Assembly (NCBI GenBank): GCA_016714815.1
Contig: JADKBZ010000031.1
Coordinates: 186,001 to 250,000 of the forward strand
DNA from: Holophagales bacterium
GTDB taxonomy: Bacteria; Acidobacteriota; Thermoanaerobaculia; UBA5066
Reading direction: 5' to 3'
Length of the DNA: 64,000 nt
Shown in pieces: positions 19,724 through 28,427 of the stretch. The notes below the pieces were generated by a model. It saw only the letters and a program-made list of their open reading frames with translations. It was not told the origin of the DNA and did no database searches. The first letter of the stretch is position 1, and the number at the start of each line of letters is the position of its first letter. The translations under genes and the position numbers were made by a program.

Positions 19724-20896
19724 ATGCTCTCGCCCGCCGATCGAACAGGGAACCCAGCTGCGGCCGAAACGCCCACGCGACACGCGACGGGCCGGTTGCA
19801 CGTTTCGTTCGGGGAGACCGGGGAACCGGACGCGGCCCGGGCCGTGGCGGACCTCGCCGCGCGCCTTTCGAAACCGGATCCGACCCTCCTCGTCCTCTTC
19901 GCGAGCCCGGACTACGACCTTCCCGCGCTCGGGCCGGCGATCGCGGCGCATTTCGCATGCCCCGTTCTCGCGTGCACGACGGCCGGCGAGATCACCGCCA
20001 CCGGGGGATACGTCGGCGGGGGGATCGTCGCGGCGGCGATCTCGTCGCCGGAGCTCGTCGTCCACACCGTCTTCATCGACTCGCTCGCCAGGTTCGCCAC
20101 GGACGTCGATCCGGCCCAGCTGCGGAACCTTCCGGCCTTCGACCCGGCTCGTTCGTTCGCACTCCTCCTCCTCGACGGCCTGTCGATGCGCGAGGAGGTC
20201 GTCGTCGCCAAGCTCCACGCTCGCCTGAAGGGCGTTCCCCTCGTCGGCGGGTCGGCGGGGGACGGCCTCGCCTTCCGGAGGACGGCCGTCTACCACGGAG
20301 GAGAATTCCACGAAGATGCCGCCATCCTCCTCGTCTGCGAGACGACGCTCCCGTTCCACCCGTTCCGGATCCAGCACTTCGAGCCCTCCGGCGAGAAGCT
20401 CGTCATCACCGAGGCGGACGGCCCCACGCGGACGGTCTCCGAGATCAACGGCCTCCCCGCGGCCGCGGAGTACGCGCGCGCCGTGGGCCTGACCCTCGGA
20501 GAGCTGGAGCCCCAGGTCTTCGCGGCGCACCCGGTGATGCTCCGCATCGGCGGCGAGTACTTCGTGCGGTCGATCCAGAAGGTCAACCCCGACGGAAGCC
20601 TCACGTTCTTCTGTGCGATCGACAACGGGCTCGTCCTGACCGTGGCGCGCCCCGGCAACCTCGTGGAGAACCTCCGCGAGCTCCTGGCGGAGGTGGAATC
20701 GCGCGTGCCGAACCTCGGCCTCGTGCTGGGCTGCGACTGCATCCTCAGACGCCTGGAAACGGAGCGCAGGGGCGAGTCGAGCCTCGTGCGGGACGTCCTG
20801 AAGGCATACCCTTTCATCGGGTTCAGCAGCTACGGCGAGCAGTTCAACGGGATCCACGTCAACCACACCCTGACCGGCCTCGCGCTCGGAGGCTGA
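19724..20896 (+). CDS. FIST-domain sensory protein
   Basis: ATG 19724 follows GGGAGGGGAGG. The 390-residue product has the FIST N domain (PTLLVLFASPDYDLPALGP, ACPVLACTTAGEITATGGYV, GVPLVGGSAGDGLAF) and the FIST C domain (YARAVGLTLGEL, LTVARPGNLVENLRELLAEV, GLVLGCDCILRRLE, PFIGFSSYGEQFNGIHVNHT). The CDCILRR motif is typical. FIST proteins are predicted small-ligand sensors. One base separates the stop from the proposed start of the hybrid kinase, so the two are very likely one signalling pair. Confidence 0.95.
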   Translation: MLSPADRTGNPAAAETPTRHATGRLHVSFGETGEPDAARAVADLAARLSKPDPTLLVLFASPDYDLPALGPAIAAHFACPVLACTTAGEITATGGYVGGGIVAAAISSPELVVHTVFIDSLARFATDVDPAQLRNLPAFDPARSFALLLLDGLSMREEVVVAKLHARLKGVPLVGGSAGDGLAFRRTAVYHGGEFHEDAAILLVCETTLPFHPFRIQHFEPSGEKLVITEADGPTRTVSEINGLPAAAEYARAVGLTLGELEPQVFAAHPVMLRIGGEYFVRSIQKVNPDGSLTFFCAIDNGLVLTVARPGNLVENLRELLAEVESRVPNLGLVLGCDCILRRLETERRGESSLVRDVLKAYPFIGFSSYGEQFNGIHVNHTLTGLALGG

Positions 20897-20897
20897 C

Positions 20898-22676
20898 CTG
20901 GACGACCGCGTCGCACTCCTCGAGAAGGAGATCGCGGCCCTCCGAAAGATCAACCACGTCCTGATGGGGCGCGTGGAGCGCTCCGTCGACAGCAGCGGAG
21001 ACGCCTACGCGCTCTTCGAGCACAGCATCCTCCTCCAGCAGAGCGTCGACGCCCGGACCCGGGAGCTCGCGGAGAAGAACCGGCAGCTCGCGGAGGAATC
21101 CGTCCGGGCGGAGAGAGCGAGCCGGGCCAAGAGCGAGTTCCTCGCCAACATGAGCCACGAGCTCCGGACGCCGATGAACGGCATCCTCGGTATGACCGGC
21201 CTTCTCCTCGGGACTTCGCTCGACCCCGAGCAGCGCCGTTTCGCCGGCCTCGTCCGGTCGAGCGCCGAGTCGCTGCTCAGGGTCCTGAACGACATCCTCG
21301 ACTTCTCGAAGATCGAAGCGGGGCGGCTCGATCTCGACGTCACCCCGTTCGACCTCGGCGACCTTCTCGAGAGCGCGGCTTCGTCGATGGCGCCGCTCGC
21401 CCAGGAGAAGGGTCTGGAGTTCGTCTGCGCGGCCTCTCCCGACGTGCCACGCGGCCTCTGCGGCGACTCCGGCCGGATCCGGCAGGTCCTGACGAACCTG
21501 GCCGGCAACGCGATCAAGTTCACCGATCGCGGCGAGATCGCCGTGAACGTCTCCCTCGTTCCGGGCCCGCCCGCGGAGGCCCGCCTGCGGTTCTCCGTCC
21601 GCGACACGGGAATCGGGATTCCCGAGGAGATGCTCGACCAGATCTTCGAGAAGTTCACGCAGGCGGACACCTCCACCACCCGGCGCTACGGCGGGACAGG
21701 GCTCGGCCTCGCCATCTGCCGGCAGCTCGTCGAGCTGATGGGTGGAGTGCTCGGAGTCGAGAGCTCTCCCGGAAAGGGGTCCACTTTCTGGTTCGAGCTC
21801 ACCCTGCCCGTCGACGCGCAGGCGGCCGGGTCGCCGAGACCGCTTCCCGCGGGCCTCGCGGGCAAACGCGTCCTCGTGGTCGACGACAACGCGACGAACC
21901 GGGAGATTCTCCGGAGCCAGCTTTCGGCCTGGGGCCTGGACTCCGCCGAGGTCGGGGACGGTCCATCGGCCCTCACGGCCCTGCGCGCGGCGGCGCGGTC
22001 GGGCCGCCCCTTCGCGGCGGCGCTCGTCGACATGCAGATGCCCGGAATGGACGGAGAGGCGCTCGCCCGGGTCCTGTGTGACGACCCGGGCCTCTCGGCC
22101 ATCCCCGTCGTTCTCCTGACGTCCCTCGCGTCGGAACCACGGGCCGGGAGCTTCCTTGCGGCCGGGTTCGCCGCAGTCCTCCCGAAACCGGTCGCGCCTT
22201 CCAGCCTTCAGGAGGTCCTGAGCCGGCTCCTGGGCGACCTTCCCGCCGTCGCTGCGGAGCCCCTCCGAGCCGAGACCGCCCCGGCCGTCCTTCCTCCCGG
22301 CACGAGGATCCTCCTCGCCGAGGACAACGCCACGAACCAGCTCGTCGCCACCCGCGTCCTCCAGAAGCTGGGCTGCCACGTCGACGTCGCCGGAAACGGC
22401 ACCGAAGCGATCGCGGCTCTCGAGATGGCCAGATACGACGTCGTCCTGATGGACATCCAGATGCCGGTGATGGACGGGCTCGAAGCGACGCGCGCGATCC
22501 GCGCCGCCGATTCCCGGGCGCTCGACCCGGGAGTCCCGATCGTCGCGATGACGGCCCACGCGCTTCACGGCGACCGGGAGCGTTTCCTCGCCGCCGGGAT
22601 GGACGGATACGTCTCCAAGCCGATCCAGCGCGACGAGCTCGTCGCGACGGTTCGCCGGCACCTGCGAAGCGTATGA
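20898..22676 (+). CDS. Cytoplasmic hybrid histidine kinase with two receiver domains
   Basis: I start this at CTG 20898, five bases after GGAGG (20888-20892). The coiled-coil from there (LLEKEIAALRKINHVLMGRV) is in frame and typical of FIST-linked kinases, while ATG 20964 has no ribosome-binding site. The product (592 residues) has a coiled-coil, HisKA with NMSHELRTPMNG (His near 85) and HATPase with NLAGNAIKFT, DTGIGIP and GGTGLGLAI. REC1 is VLVVDDNATNREI with Asp in VDMQMPGMDG; REC2 is ILLAEDNATNQLV with Asp in MDIQMPVMDG. There is no membrane segment, so the upstream FIST protein probably supplies the signal. No output DNA-binding domain is present. Confidence 0.93.
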   Translation: MDDRVALLEKEIAALRKINHVLMGRVERSVDSSGDAYALFEHSILLQQSVDARTRELAEKNRQLAEESVRAERASRAKSEFLANMSHELRTPMNGILGMTGLLLGTSLDPEQRRFAGLVRSSAESLLRVLNDILDFSKIEAGRLDLDVTPFDLGDLLESAASSMAPLAQEKGLEFVCAASPDVPRGLCGDSGRIRQVLTNLAGNAIKFTDRGEIAVNVSLVPGPPAEARLRFSVRDTGIGIPEEMLDQIFEKFTQADTSTTRRYGGTGLGLAICRQLVELMGGVLGVESSPGKGSTFWFELTLPVDAQAAGSPRPLPAGLAGKRVLVVDDNATNREILRSQLSAWGLDSAEVGDGPSALTALRAAARSGRPFAAALVDMQMPGMDGEALARVLCDDPGLSAIPVVLLTSLASEPRAGSFLAAGFAAVLPKPVAPSSLQEVLSRLLGDLPAVAAEPLRAETAPAVLPPGTRILLAEDNATNQLVATRVLQKLGCHVDVAGNGTEAIAALEMARYDVVLMDIQMPVMDGLEATRAIRAADSRALDPGVPIVAMTAHALHGDRERFLAAGMDGYVSKPIQRDELVATVRRHLRSV

Positions 22677-22745
22677 TTCGTCCTCGAGCGGGGTGCGGCG
22701 GTGCGCCTCGCGGCGCCCGGGCACCTCGCGCAAGGAGATTCCCCT

Positions 22746-24167
22746 TTGACGAGGCGCTCCCGGCTCCCCCGCTACTCTTCATCGCTCGCCCGCAGCGCGG
22801 TCTGGGTTGCGTTGCCGATCCTGCTCGCCGGCCCGGCGCGGGCCGCTGAGATATCCCTTCCCGAGGCCCGATCGCGGGTGCGTTCGAGCCACGAGGCGCG
22901 CAAGGCCGCCGAGCTCGAGGTGCGCGAGCGCGAGGCCGAAGCGGGTGCGGCCGACGCCCTCCGCTGGCCGAAACTCGAGGCGAACGCACGCGTCACCCGG
23001 ATGGACGGGTCGATCGTCATCGACCTCGAGCCGGTCCGGCAGGTGATCCTCGCCCTCCACCCGACCGTCCCGGGAGCCGCCGTCCCGCCCTTCCTCCTCG
23101 ACGTCCAGGACGAGCTCTTCGGACGGGTCGACGTGCGGTTCAGCTGGCCCCTCTTCACCGGCGGGAAGATCGACGCGGCCCGCTCGGCGGCCGACGCGCG
23201 AAAGGCCGACGCCGAAGCCGCGCTCCGAACCGTGGAAGAAGGCCTTTCGACGGAGCTCGTCCGGCGCTACTTCGGCGCGCGCCTCGCGGGAAAGGCGCGC
23301 GAGGTTCGGGCCGGGGTCCTCTCGGCCCTCGACGGGCACGTCCGGAACGCGCGGCGGCTCGAAGAGGAAGGCTTCCTCTCGCGAGCCGAGCGGCTCCACG
23401 CCGACGTCGCCCGAAGCGACGCGGACCGGGAGCTGAAGGGGGCCGAGCACGACCTCGCCCTCGCCCGGGAGGCGCTCGCGAACATCCTGACGCTCCCCGG
23501 CGAGGAGGCCCCGGCGCTCGACCCGACGACGCCCCTCTTCGTCGTGAAGGAGCTTCCCCCGCTCGGAGAGCTGAAGAGGGACGCGCTCGTCGCGAACCCG
23601 TCGCTTGCACGCGTGGCGGCCGCAGGTTCGCTCGCGGGGGCGGGCCTGGCGGCCGAAAAGGCGCGCTGGCTCCCCGACATCGCCGCCTTCGGGTTCCGCG
23701 AGCTCCACGAGGGCGGCCTGACGCTTCTCGACCCGACCTGGGCCGCGGGCCTCACCGCTCGCTGGACTCTCTTCGACGGGTTCGGCCGGGAGAAGAGCAT
23801 CGTGGCCGCACGCGAGCGCAGTGCCCGCGTCGAGGCCCTCTCGAGCCGCGCCCGGCGCGACGTCGAGACGCTCGTGGAGAAGAAGTACCGGGAGACGCGA
23901 AAGGCGCTCGAGCAGGTGGAGGCCTTCGGGGATGCCCTCGAGCTCGGCCGCGAGAACGTGCGCGTGCGGACGCGCGCCTTCGAGGAGGGCGTGGCGACGT
24001 CCCTCGACGTCGTCGACGCCCGCCTCTCCCTCGCCCGCGTCGAGCTCGGGCGCCTCGCGGCGGCCCGCGACTTCGACGTCGCCCTCGCCGAGCTGCTGGA
24101 AGCGGCCGGACAGTCCGAACGGTTCGAGGCGCTCCGCGCGAGCGCCTCGGGAGACGTGGAGAAATGA
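22746..24167 (+). CDS. TolC-family outer-membrane efflux protein
   Basis: TTG 22746 is chosen because AAGGAG (22731-22736) lies at a suitable distance and a clean signal peptide follows (SLARSAVWVALPILLAGPARA). GTG 22701 would add a poor leader. The mature protein has the two-fold outer-membrane-factor repeat: EISLPEARSRVRSSHEARKA with a central LFTGGKIDAARSAADA, and WTLFDGFGREKSIVAARERS with GVATSLDVVDARLSLARVEL near the end. Long amphipathic helices predominate. It forms the outer-membrane channel for the HlyD and permease genes that follow. Confidence 0.92.
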   Translation: MTRRSRLPRYSSSLARSAVWVALPILLAGPARAAEISLPEARSRVRSSHEARKAAELEVREREAEAGAADALRWPKLEANARVTRMDGSIVIDLEPVRQVILALHPTVPGAAVPPFLLDVQDELFGRVDVRFSWPLFTGGKIDAARSAADARKADAEAALRTVEEGLSTELVRRYFGARLAGKAREVRAGVLSALDGHVRNARRLEEEGFLSRAERLHADVARSDADRELKGAEHDLALAREALANILTLPGEEAPALDPTTPLFVVKELPPLGELKRDALVANPSLARVAAAGSLAGAGLAAEKARWLPDIAAFGFRELHEGGLTLLDPTWAAGLTARWTLFDGFGREKSIVAARERSARVEALSSRARRDVETLVEKKYRETRKALEQVEAFGDALELGRENVRVRTRAFEEGVATSLDVVDARLSLARVELGRLAAARDFDVALAELLEAAGQSERFEALRASASGDVEK

Positions 24168-25147
24168 ACCAGAAGACGAAGGGAATCCTGGCGCTCGTGG
24201 CGGGCGTCGCCGTCCTCGGCCTTCTCGGCCTCGCGGCGCTGCTGATGGCCCGCCCCGCCCCGGAGACGCTCCAGGGGGAGGCCGACGCGACGAAGGTCGA
24301 CGTGGCCGCCAAGGTCGCCGGGCGCATCGCCACGATCACGGTGAAGGAAGGGGCTTCCGTCGCGAAGGGCGATCCCGTCGCCACGATCGAGAGCCCCGAG
24401 ATCCGCGCCCGCCTCGACCAGGCCGAGGCCGCGAAGGCCGGCGCCGTGGCCCAGAGCCGGAAGGCCGACAACGGCGCCCGCGAGGAGGAGATACGGGCGG
24501 CGAGGAGCCAGTGGGACCGGGCCCGGCACGCCGCGGAGCTCGCCGAGGTCACCTTCGGACGGCTCGAGCGACTCGCTCGCGACGGCGTGGTCCCGAATCA
24601 GCGGCGCGACGAGGCGGAGGCGCAGTGGAAGACGTCGCGCGACGCGGCGGAGGCCGCGAAGGCGGTGTACGACATGGCGCTCGCCGGCGCACGCCGCGAG
24701 GACCGCGACACGGCGACGGCCCTCGTGACCCGGGCGACCGGCGCCGTCGACGAGGTGAAGGCCTTCCTCGACGAGACGACGGTGGCCGCGCCCGCGGCGG
24801 GCGAGGTCTATCGCCGGAACGTCGAGCCGGGCGAGATCGTGCCGGCCGGCTTCCCCATCGTGACGCTCGTCGACCTCTCCGACGTCTGGGTCACCTTCCA
24901 GGTCCGCGAGGACCGTCTCGAGCGGCTGAAGATGGGCGCCACGGTCCCGGCCCGCTTCCCCGCGCTCGGAGCCGGGGAGATTCCGCTCACGGTATTCTTC
25001 GTCGCGCCCCAGGCCGATTTCGCGACGTGGCGCTCCACGAGCGCCCAGGGCGGGTTCGACCTGAAGACGTTCGAGGTGCGGGCGCGGCCGTCGAAGACGG
25101 TCACGGGCCTGCGTCCCGGGATGAGCGCCGTCGTCACGTGGCGCTAG
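24164..25147 (+). CDS. HlyD/EmrA-type periplasmic adaptor
   Basis: ATG 24164 overlaps the TolC stop as ATGA. The 327-residue product has one N-terminal membrane helix (ILALVAGVAVLGLLGLAALL). The first lipoyl half is VDVAAKVAGRIATITVKEGA with KGDPVATIESPEI, then comes a coiled-coil hairpin (about residues 85-190), and the second lipoyl half is TVAAPAAGEVYRRNVEPGEI. A beta-barrel follows with LVDLSDVWVTFQVRED and GLRPGMSAVV. It bridges inner-membrane permeases and TolC. The resemblance is closest to YbhG/YhiI-type adaptors of ABC-2 efflux systems. Confidence 0.93.
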   Translation: MNQKTKGILALVAGVAVLGLLGLAALLMARPAPETLQGEADATKVDVAAKVAGRIATITVKEGASVAKGDPVATIESPEIRARLDQAEAAKAGAVAQSRKADNGAREEEIRAARSQWDRARHAAELAEVTFGRLERLARDGVVPNQRRDEAEAQWKTSRDAAEAAKAVYDMALAGARREDRDTATALVTRATGAVDEVKAFLDETTVAAPAAGEVYRRNVEPGEIVPAGFPIVTLVDLSDVWVTFQVREDRLERLKMGATVPARFPALGAGEIPLTVFFVAPQADFATWRSTSAQGGFDLKTFEVRARPSKTVTGLRPGMSAVVTWR

Positions 25148-26319
25148 GCGGCGCGCCAGGCGTCTTCCGCGCGGCCCGAAGGGAGGCGGAGCGGCTCGTC
25201 TCGAGCCGGTACGCCCTCGTCCTTCTCGTCCTCCTGCCGCTGGCGGGGTTCGCGCTCGTGGCGGCAATTTTCTGGAACCGGCTCCCTTCCGAGCTGCCGG
25301 TCGCGGTCGTCGACGCGGATCGCTCGCTCCTTTCCCGACGCCTCGTCCGGATGATCGACGCGACGAAGTCGATGCGCGTCACCGGCCCGTTCACGAGCCC
25401 CGCCGAGGCGTTCGACGAGGTCCTCGCGGCGCGGGCTTACGCCGTCGTGACGATCCCGGCGCACCTCGAACGGGACGTCAAGCGCGGCGCCGCTCCGAAG
25501 GTCGTCCTCGCCTACGACGCCCTCCGCCTGATCCCGGGAAGCATCGTGAAGAGGGACGTGAGGGCCGTCGTCGGCACTCTCTCGGCCGGCGTCGAGATCC
25601 AGGCCCGAAAGGCGCTCGGAGAGACGCCCGACGTGGCCGCCGCCCGCTTCGAGCCGGTCCGGTCGATGCGCGGGGCCCTCTTCAACCCGGGCCTCGACTA
25701 CCTCGCCTTCCTCGTCCCCGCCCTCGGCCCCACGCTCCTGTCGATCTTCGTCCTCGTCGGGGCCGTCCACGCCCTCGGCGTCGAGCTGCGCGAGGGTACG
25801 GCCGGCGAGTGGCTCGCGGCGGGCGGGAGCGCGACGCGTGCCGTGGCCGGGACGCTCCTGCCCCAGACGCTCCACTTCACGGCGCTCGGGCTCGTCGCGA
25901 CCGCCGTCCAGTTCCGCCTCCTCGGCATCCCGCTCCGGGGAAGCCCGCTCCTGATCGGCCTCGCGACGCTCCTCTTCGTCCTCGCGTACCAGGCGATGGG
26001 GCTTCTCATCGTCGCGCTCACCGCGAACCTCCGTTTCGCCTCCAGCATGGCGGCGTTCTACGGAGGGCCCGCCTTCGCCTTCACCGGGATCTCGTTTCCG
26101 ACTTTCGGGATGCCCTTCGCCGCGAAGGCCTGGGGCGCCCTCCTCCCCCTGACGCACTACCTCGAGCTCCTCCTCGCGCAGGCGATGCGCGGAGCGCCTC
26201 CGTCGACGGCCCTCGGGCCGCTCGTGGCCCTCGCCGCGTTCGTTCTCCTGGCGCCGCCGATCGCTCTCTGGCGGATGGGACGGCTGATGCGCGACCCGTC
26301 GTTCTGGGGGCGGACGTGA
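25138..26319 (+). CDS. ABC-2 type permease (YhhJ/YbhR-like), first of a tandem pair
   Basis: GTG 25138 overlaps the adaptor by ten bases and gives 393 residues. An N-terminal helix (ALVLLVLLPLAGFALVAAIF) is followed by a periplasmic domain with LPVAVVDADRSLLSRRLVRM, and five more helices from about residue 180: LAFLVPALGPTLLSIFVLV, VGAVHALGVELREGTAGEW, then IGLATLLFVLAYQAMGLLIV and others. The large loop and six helices are the ABC2_membrane_3 layout. The next gene is a paralogue with the same periplasmic motif. No ATPase gene is present in this cluster. Confidence 0.9.
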   Translation: MALGGAPGVFRAARREAERLVSSRYALVLLVLLPLAGFALVAAIFWNRLPSELPVAVVDADRSLLSRRLVRMIDATKSMRVTGPFTSPAEAFDEVLAARAYAVVTIPAHLERDVKRGAAPKVVLAYDALRLIPGSIVKRDVRAVVGTLSAGVEIQARKALGETPDVAAARFEPVRSMRGALFNPGLDYLAFLVPALGPTLLSIFVLVGAVHALGVELREGTAGEWLAAGGSATRAVAGTLLPQTLHFTALGLVATAVQFRLLGIPLRGSPLLIGLATLLFVLAYQAMGLLIVALTANLRFASSMAAFYGGPAFAFTGISFPTFGMPFAAKAWGALLPLTHYLELLLAQAMRGAPPSTALGPLVALAAFVLLAPPIALWRMGRLMRDPSFWGRT

Positions 26320-27458
26320 GGACGGTCCTGAAGGCGTTCCGCGACGAGGTCCTCGGCGCTCTCCGCGACCCGGGCGCGCTCCTCGTCCTGATCGGCGGCG
26401 TCGTCCTCTACGCCTTCTTCTATCCGACGCCCTACCGGCGCGAGGTCCTGAAGGAGGTCCCGGTCGCCGTCGTCGACCTCGACCGGACTCCCCTCTCCCG
26501 GCAGCTCGCGAGGATGGCCGACGCACACGAGCTCGTCCGCGTGACGGCGCGCCCCGCGAGCCTCGCGGAAGCCGAGCGCCTCGTCCTGGCGGGCGAGGCC
26601 GGCGGCATCTTCGCGATCCCCTCCGGATTCGAGCGGGACGTGAAGCGCGGCGCCCCCGCCACCGTCGGCGTCTTCGCCGACGCCACCTACTTCCTCGTCT
26701 ACCGGCAGGTCCTCACCGGGCTCGCCGAGGTGGCCGCGACCCTATCGGCCGGCATCGAGATCAAGCGCCTCGAGGCGCAGGGGATGCCGGAGGCGAAGGC
26801 GCGCGCCTTTCGCGACCCGCTCCCGCTCGTCTCGCGCCCGCTCTTCAACCCGGCGGAGGGGTACGCCACCTACGTCGTACCGGGAGTCCTGATCCTGATC
26901 CTCCAGCAGACGCTCCTCATCGGGATCGGGCTGCGGGGCGCGGCGGACCTCGACGCGCTCGGGAACGGGCCGCTCCTGGCGCGGGCGGCCGCGTCCGTCG
27001 CCGGCAGGTCGCTCGCGTTCCTCCTCCTCTACTCGGTCCACGCCCTCTTCTACTTCGGGATCGTCGCGCGCCTCTTCGGCTTCCCGGTCCGGGGCGGAGG
27101 CCTCGCCGCGGCGGCACTCGTCGTGCCGTTCCTCCTGTCGACGAGCTTCCTCGGCCTGTCTCTTTCGGTCCTCTTCCGAAGGCGCGAAGCGGCCATCCAG
27201 ACGCTCCTCTTCACGTCGCTCCCGGCCGTCTTCCTCGCGAGCTACGCCTGGCCTCCGGAGGCGCTCCCCGGCTGGCTCCGGGTCGCCTCCCAGATCATCC
27301 CTTCGACGAGCGCGATCCCGGCTCTCCTCAGGGTCAATCAGATGGGAGCCTCGCTCGCTCACGTGAGGCCCGAGTTGACGGTCCTCTGGGGGCTCGCCGT
27401 CGTCTTCTTCGCCGCCGCCGTGCTCGCGCAGGCCGCGAGATCGCGGCGACCCGACTGA
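26316..27458 (+). CDS. ABC-2 type permease, second of a tandem pair
   Basis: GTG 26316 overlaps the previous stop as GTGA and gives 380 residues. The layout matches its neighbour: first helix near LLVLIGGVVLYAFFYPTPY, then periplasmic VPVAVVDLDRTPLSRQLARM, then GYATYVVPGVLILILQQTLL and further helices to the C-terminus. The loop motif is closely similar to that in 25138-26319, so the two arose by duplication and probably form a heterodimer. The gene ends 15 bases from a convergent gene. ATP hydrolysis would have to come from ATPases encoded elsewhere, for example 44159-46026, which is speculative. Confidence 0.9.
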   Translation: MRTVLKAFRDEVLGALRDPGALLVLIGGVVLYAFFYPTPYRREVLKEVPVAVVDLDRTPLSRQLARMADAHELVRVTARPASLAEAERLVLAGEAGGIFAIPSGFERDVKRGAPATVGVFADATYFLVYRQVLTGLAEVAATLSAGIEIKRLEAQGMPEAKARAFRDPLPLVSRPLFNPAEGYATYVVPGVLILILQQTLLIGIGLRGAADLDALGNGPLLARAAASVAGRSLAFLLLYSVHALFYFGIVARLFGFPVRGGGLAAAALVVPFLLSTSFLGLSLSVLFRRREAAIQTLLFTSLPAVFLASYAWPPEALPGWLRVASQIIPSTSAIPALLRVNQMGASLAHVRPELTVLWGLAVVFFAAAVLAQAARSRRPD

Positions 27459-27473
27459 CCTCCCGATCCGGCG

Positions 27474-28427
27474 TCAGTACCTGGCGGCCACGAACCCGTA
27501 GTAGTTGTCGAGGAAGTGGTCGAGCCTGAGGAACCCTTCCTTCGGGACGAGCCGGCGCCCCTCGCCCCAGGTGTAGATGCGAAGGGAGATCGTCTTCACC
27601 ATCTCGGTTCCGATCGGCAGCAGGCCCATCGCAACCGACGACGTCTGGACCACCCAGTGGTTCGGCGTCGCCGAGCCGGTGGACTCCGTCGACTTCTCCA
27701 GCATGTTCCCGTGGATGAAGAGGCAGACCCGGAAGCCGGCCTGGAAAAAGGCGTCCGCCCGCTGGATGCTCGCCTCCGTCTCGTCGACGAGGACGCGGGC
27801 CTCGTTGACGACCTCGGCGTAGCCCACTTTCCGGAACCAGTCCTCGAGCTCTCCCGGCAGGGTGATCCCCGCGAACGCGTCGTTGGCGTCCTGGTAATCG
27901 AAGAAGTAGTTCTCGGAATCCCGGAGGCTCGCGAGGGCGATCCAGTCCGAAGCCTCCACTTTCCGGCCAGGGTCGTATTCCTTCAGGTCGTTCCCGGCCG
28001 TGACCACGATCTCCCGGAGGCGGCCGGTACCCGTCTCGTACAGCGCGATCACGTACCGGACATACGTCTCGGGGTCCCGCGTCGCGACCTCGAAGAGGAG
28101 CGCCGCCGGGCCGCAGAGGCTCGCGACGGTCTGGTTGATGGAGGCCGGGTTGTAGATGCGGATGAGAAGCCCCTCCGCGACCCTCGAGCGAAGAATCCGG
28201 CTGAAGACGCCTCCGCCCGGCCTCTCGGCGAACTCCCGAACGAGCGTTTCCGCCCTCTGCTGTGCCGTCGGCGGGTCCGCGTGCAGGTCGTCGCCTCCCG
28301 CCGGCTCGTGCCACGTTTCGCGTCCGGCAGGACCGGGAGTCGCGAAGCTTCGCCCCTCGATCCCGGACGGGACCTTCCCGCCATGGCGCTCCGTTCCGAG
28401 GGATCCGAGGCCCCGCGTACCCGCCAT
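27474..28427 (-). CDS. Uncharacterised protein with C39/papain-like cysteine peptidase features
   Basis: The 317-residue product contains INQTVASLCGPAALLFEVA, a Gln...Cys-Gly-Pro-Ala arrangement like the oxyanion Gln and nucleophile Cys of C39-like peptidases. Downstream is PNHWVVQTSS, matching the catalytic His segment. SLRDSENYFFDYQDANDAF and the final DNYYGFVAARY look conserved in a family I recognise only as hypothetical. The N-terminal 60 residues are low complexity, and there is no clear signal peptide. The start is ATG 28427 overlapping the upstream stop as TGATG, so it is co-translated with the secreted protein gene. Peptidase, amidase or toxin activity is inferred from motif layout only. 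Confidence 0.75.
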   Translation of the reverse strand: MAGTRGLGSLGTERHGGKVPSGIEGRSFATPGPAGRETWHEPAGGDDLHADPPTAQQRAETLVREFAERPGGGVFSRILRSRVAEGLLIRIYNPASINQTVASLCGPAALLFEVATRDPETYVRYVIALYETGTGRLREIVVTAGNDLKEYDPGRKVEASDWIALASLRDSENYFFDYQDANDAFAGITLPGELEDWFRKVGYAEVVNEARVLVDETEASIQRADAFFQAGFRVCLFIHGNMLEKSTESTGSATPNHWVVQTSSVAMGLLPIGTEMVKTISLRIYTWGEGRRLVPKEGFLRLDHFLDNYYGFVAARY

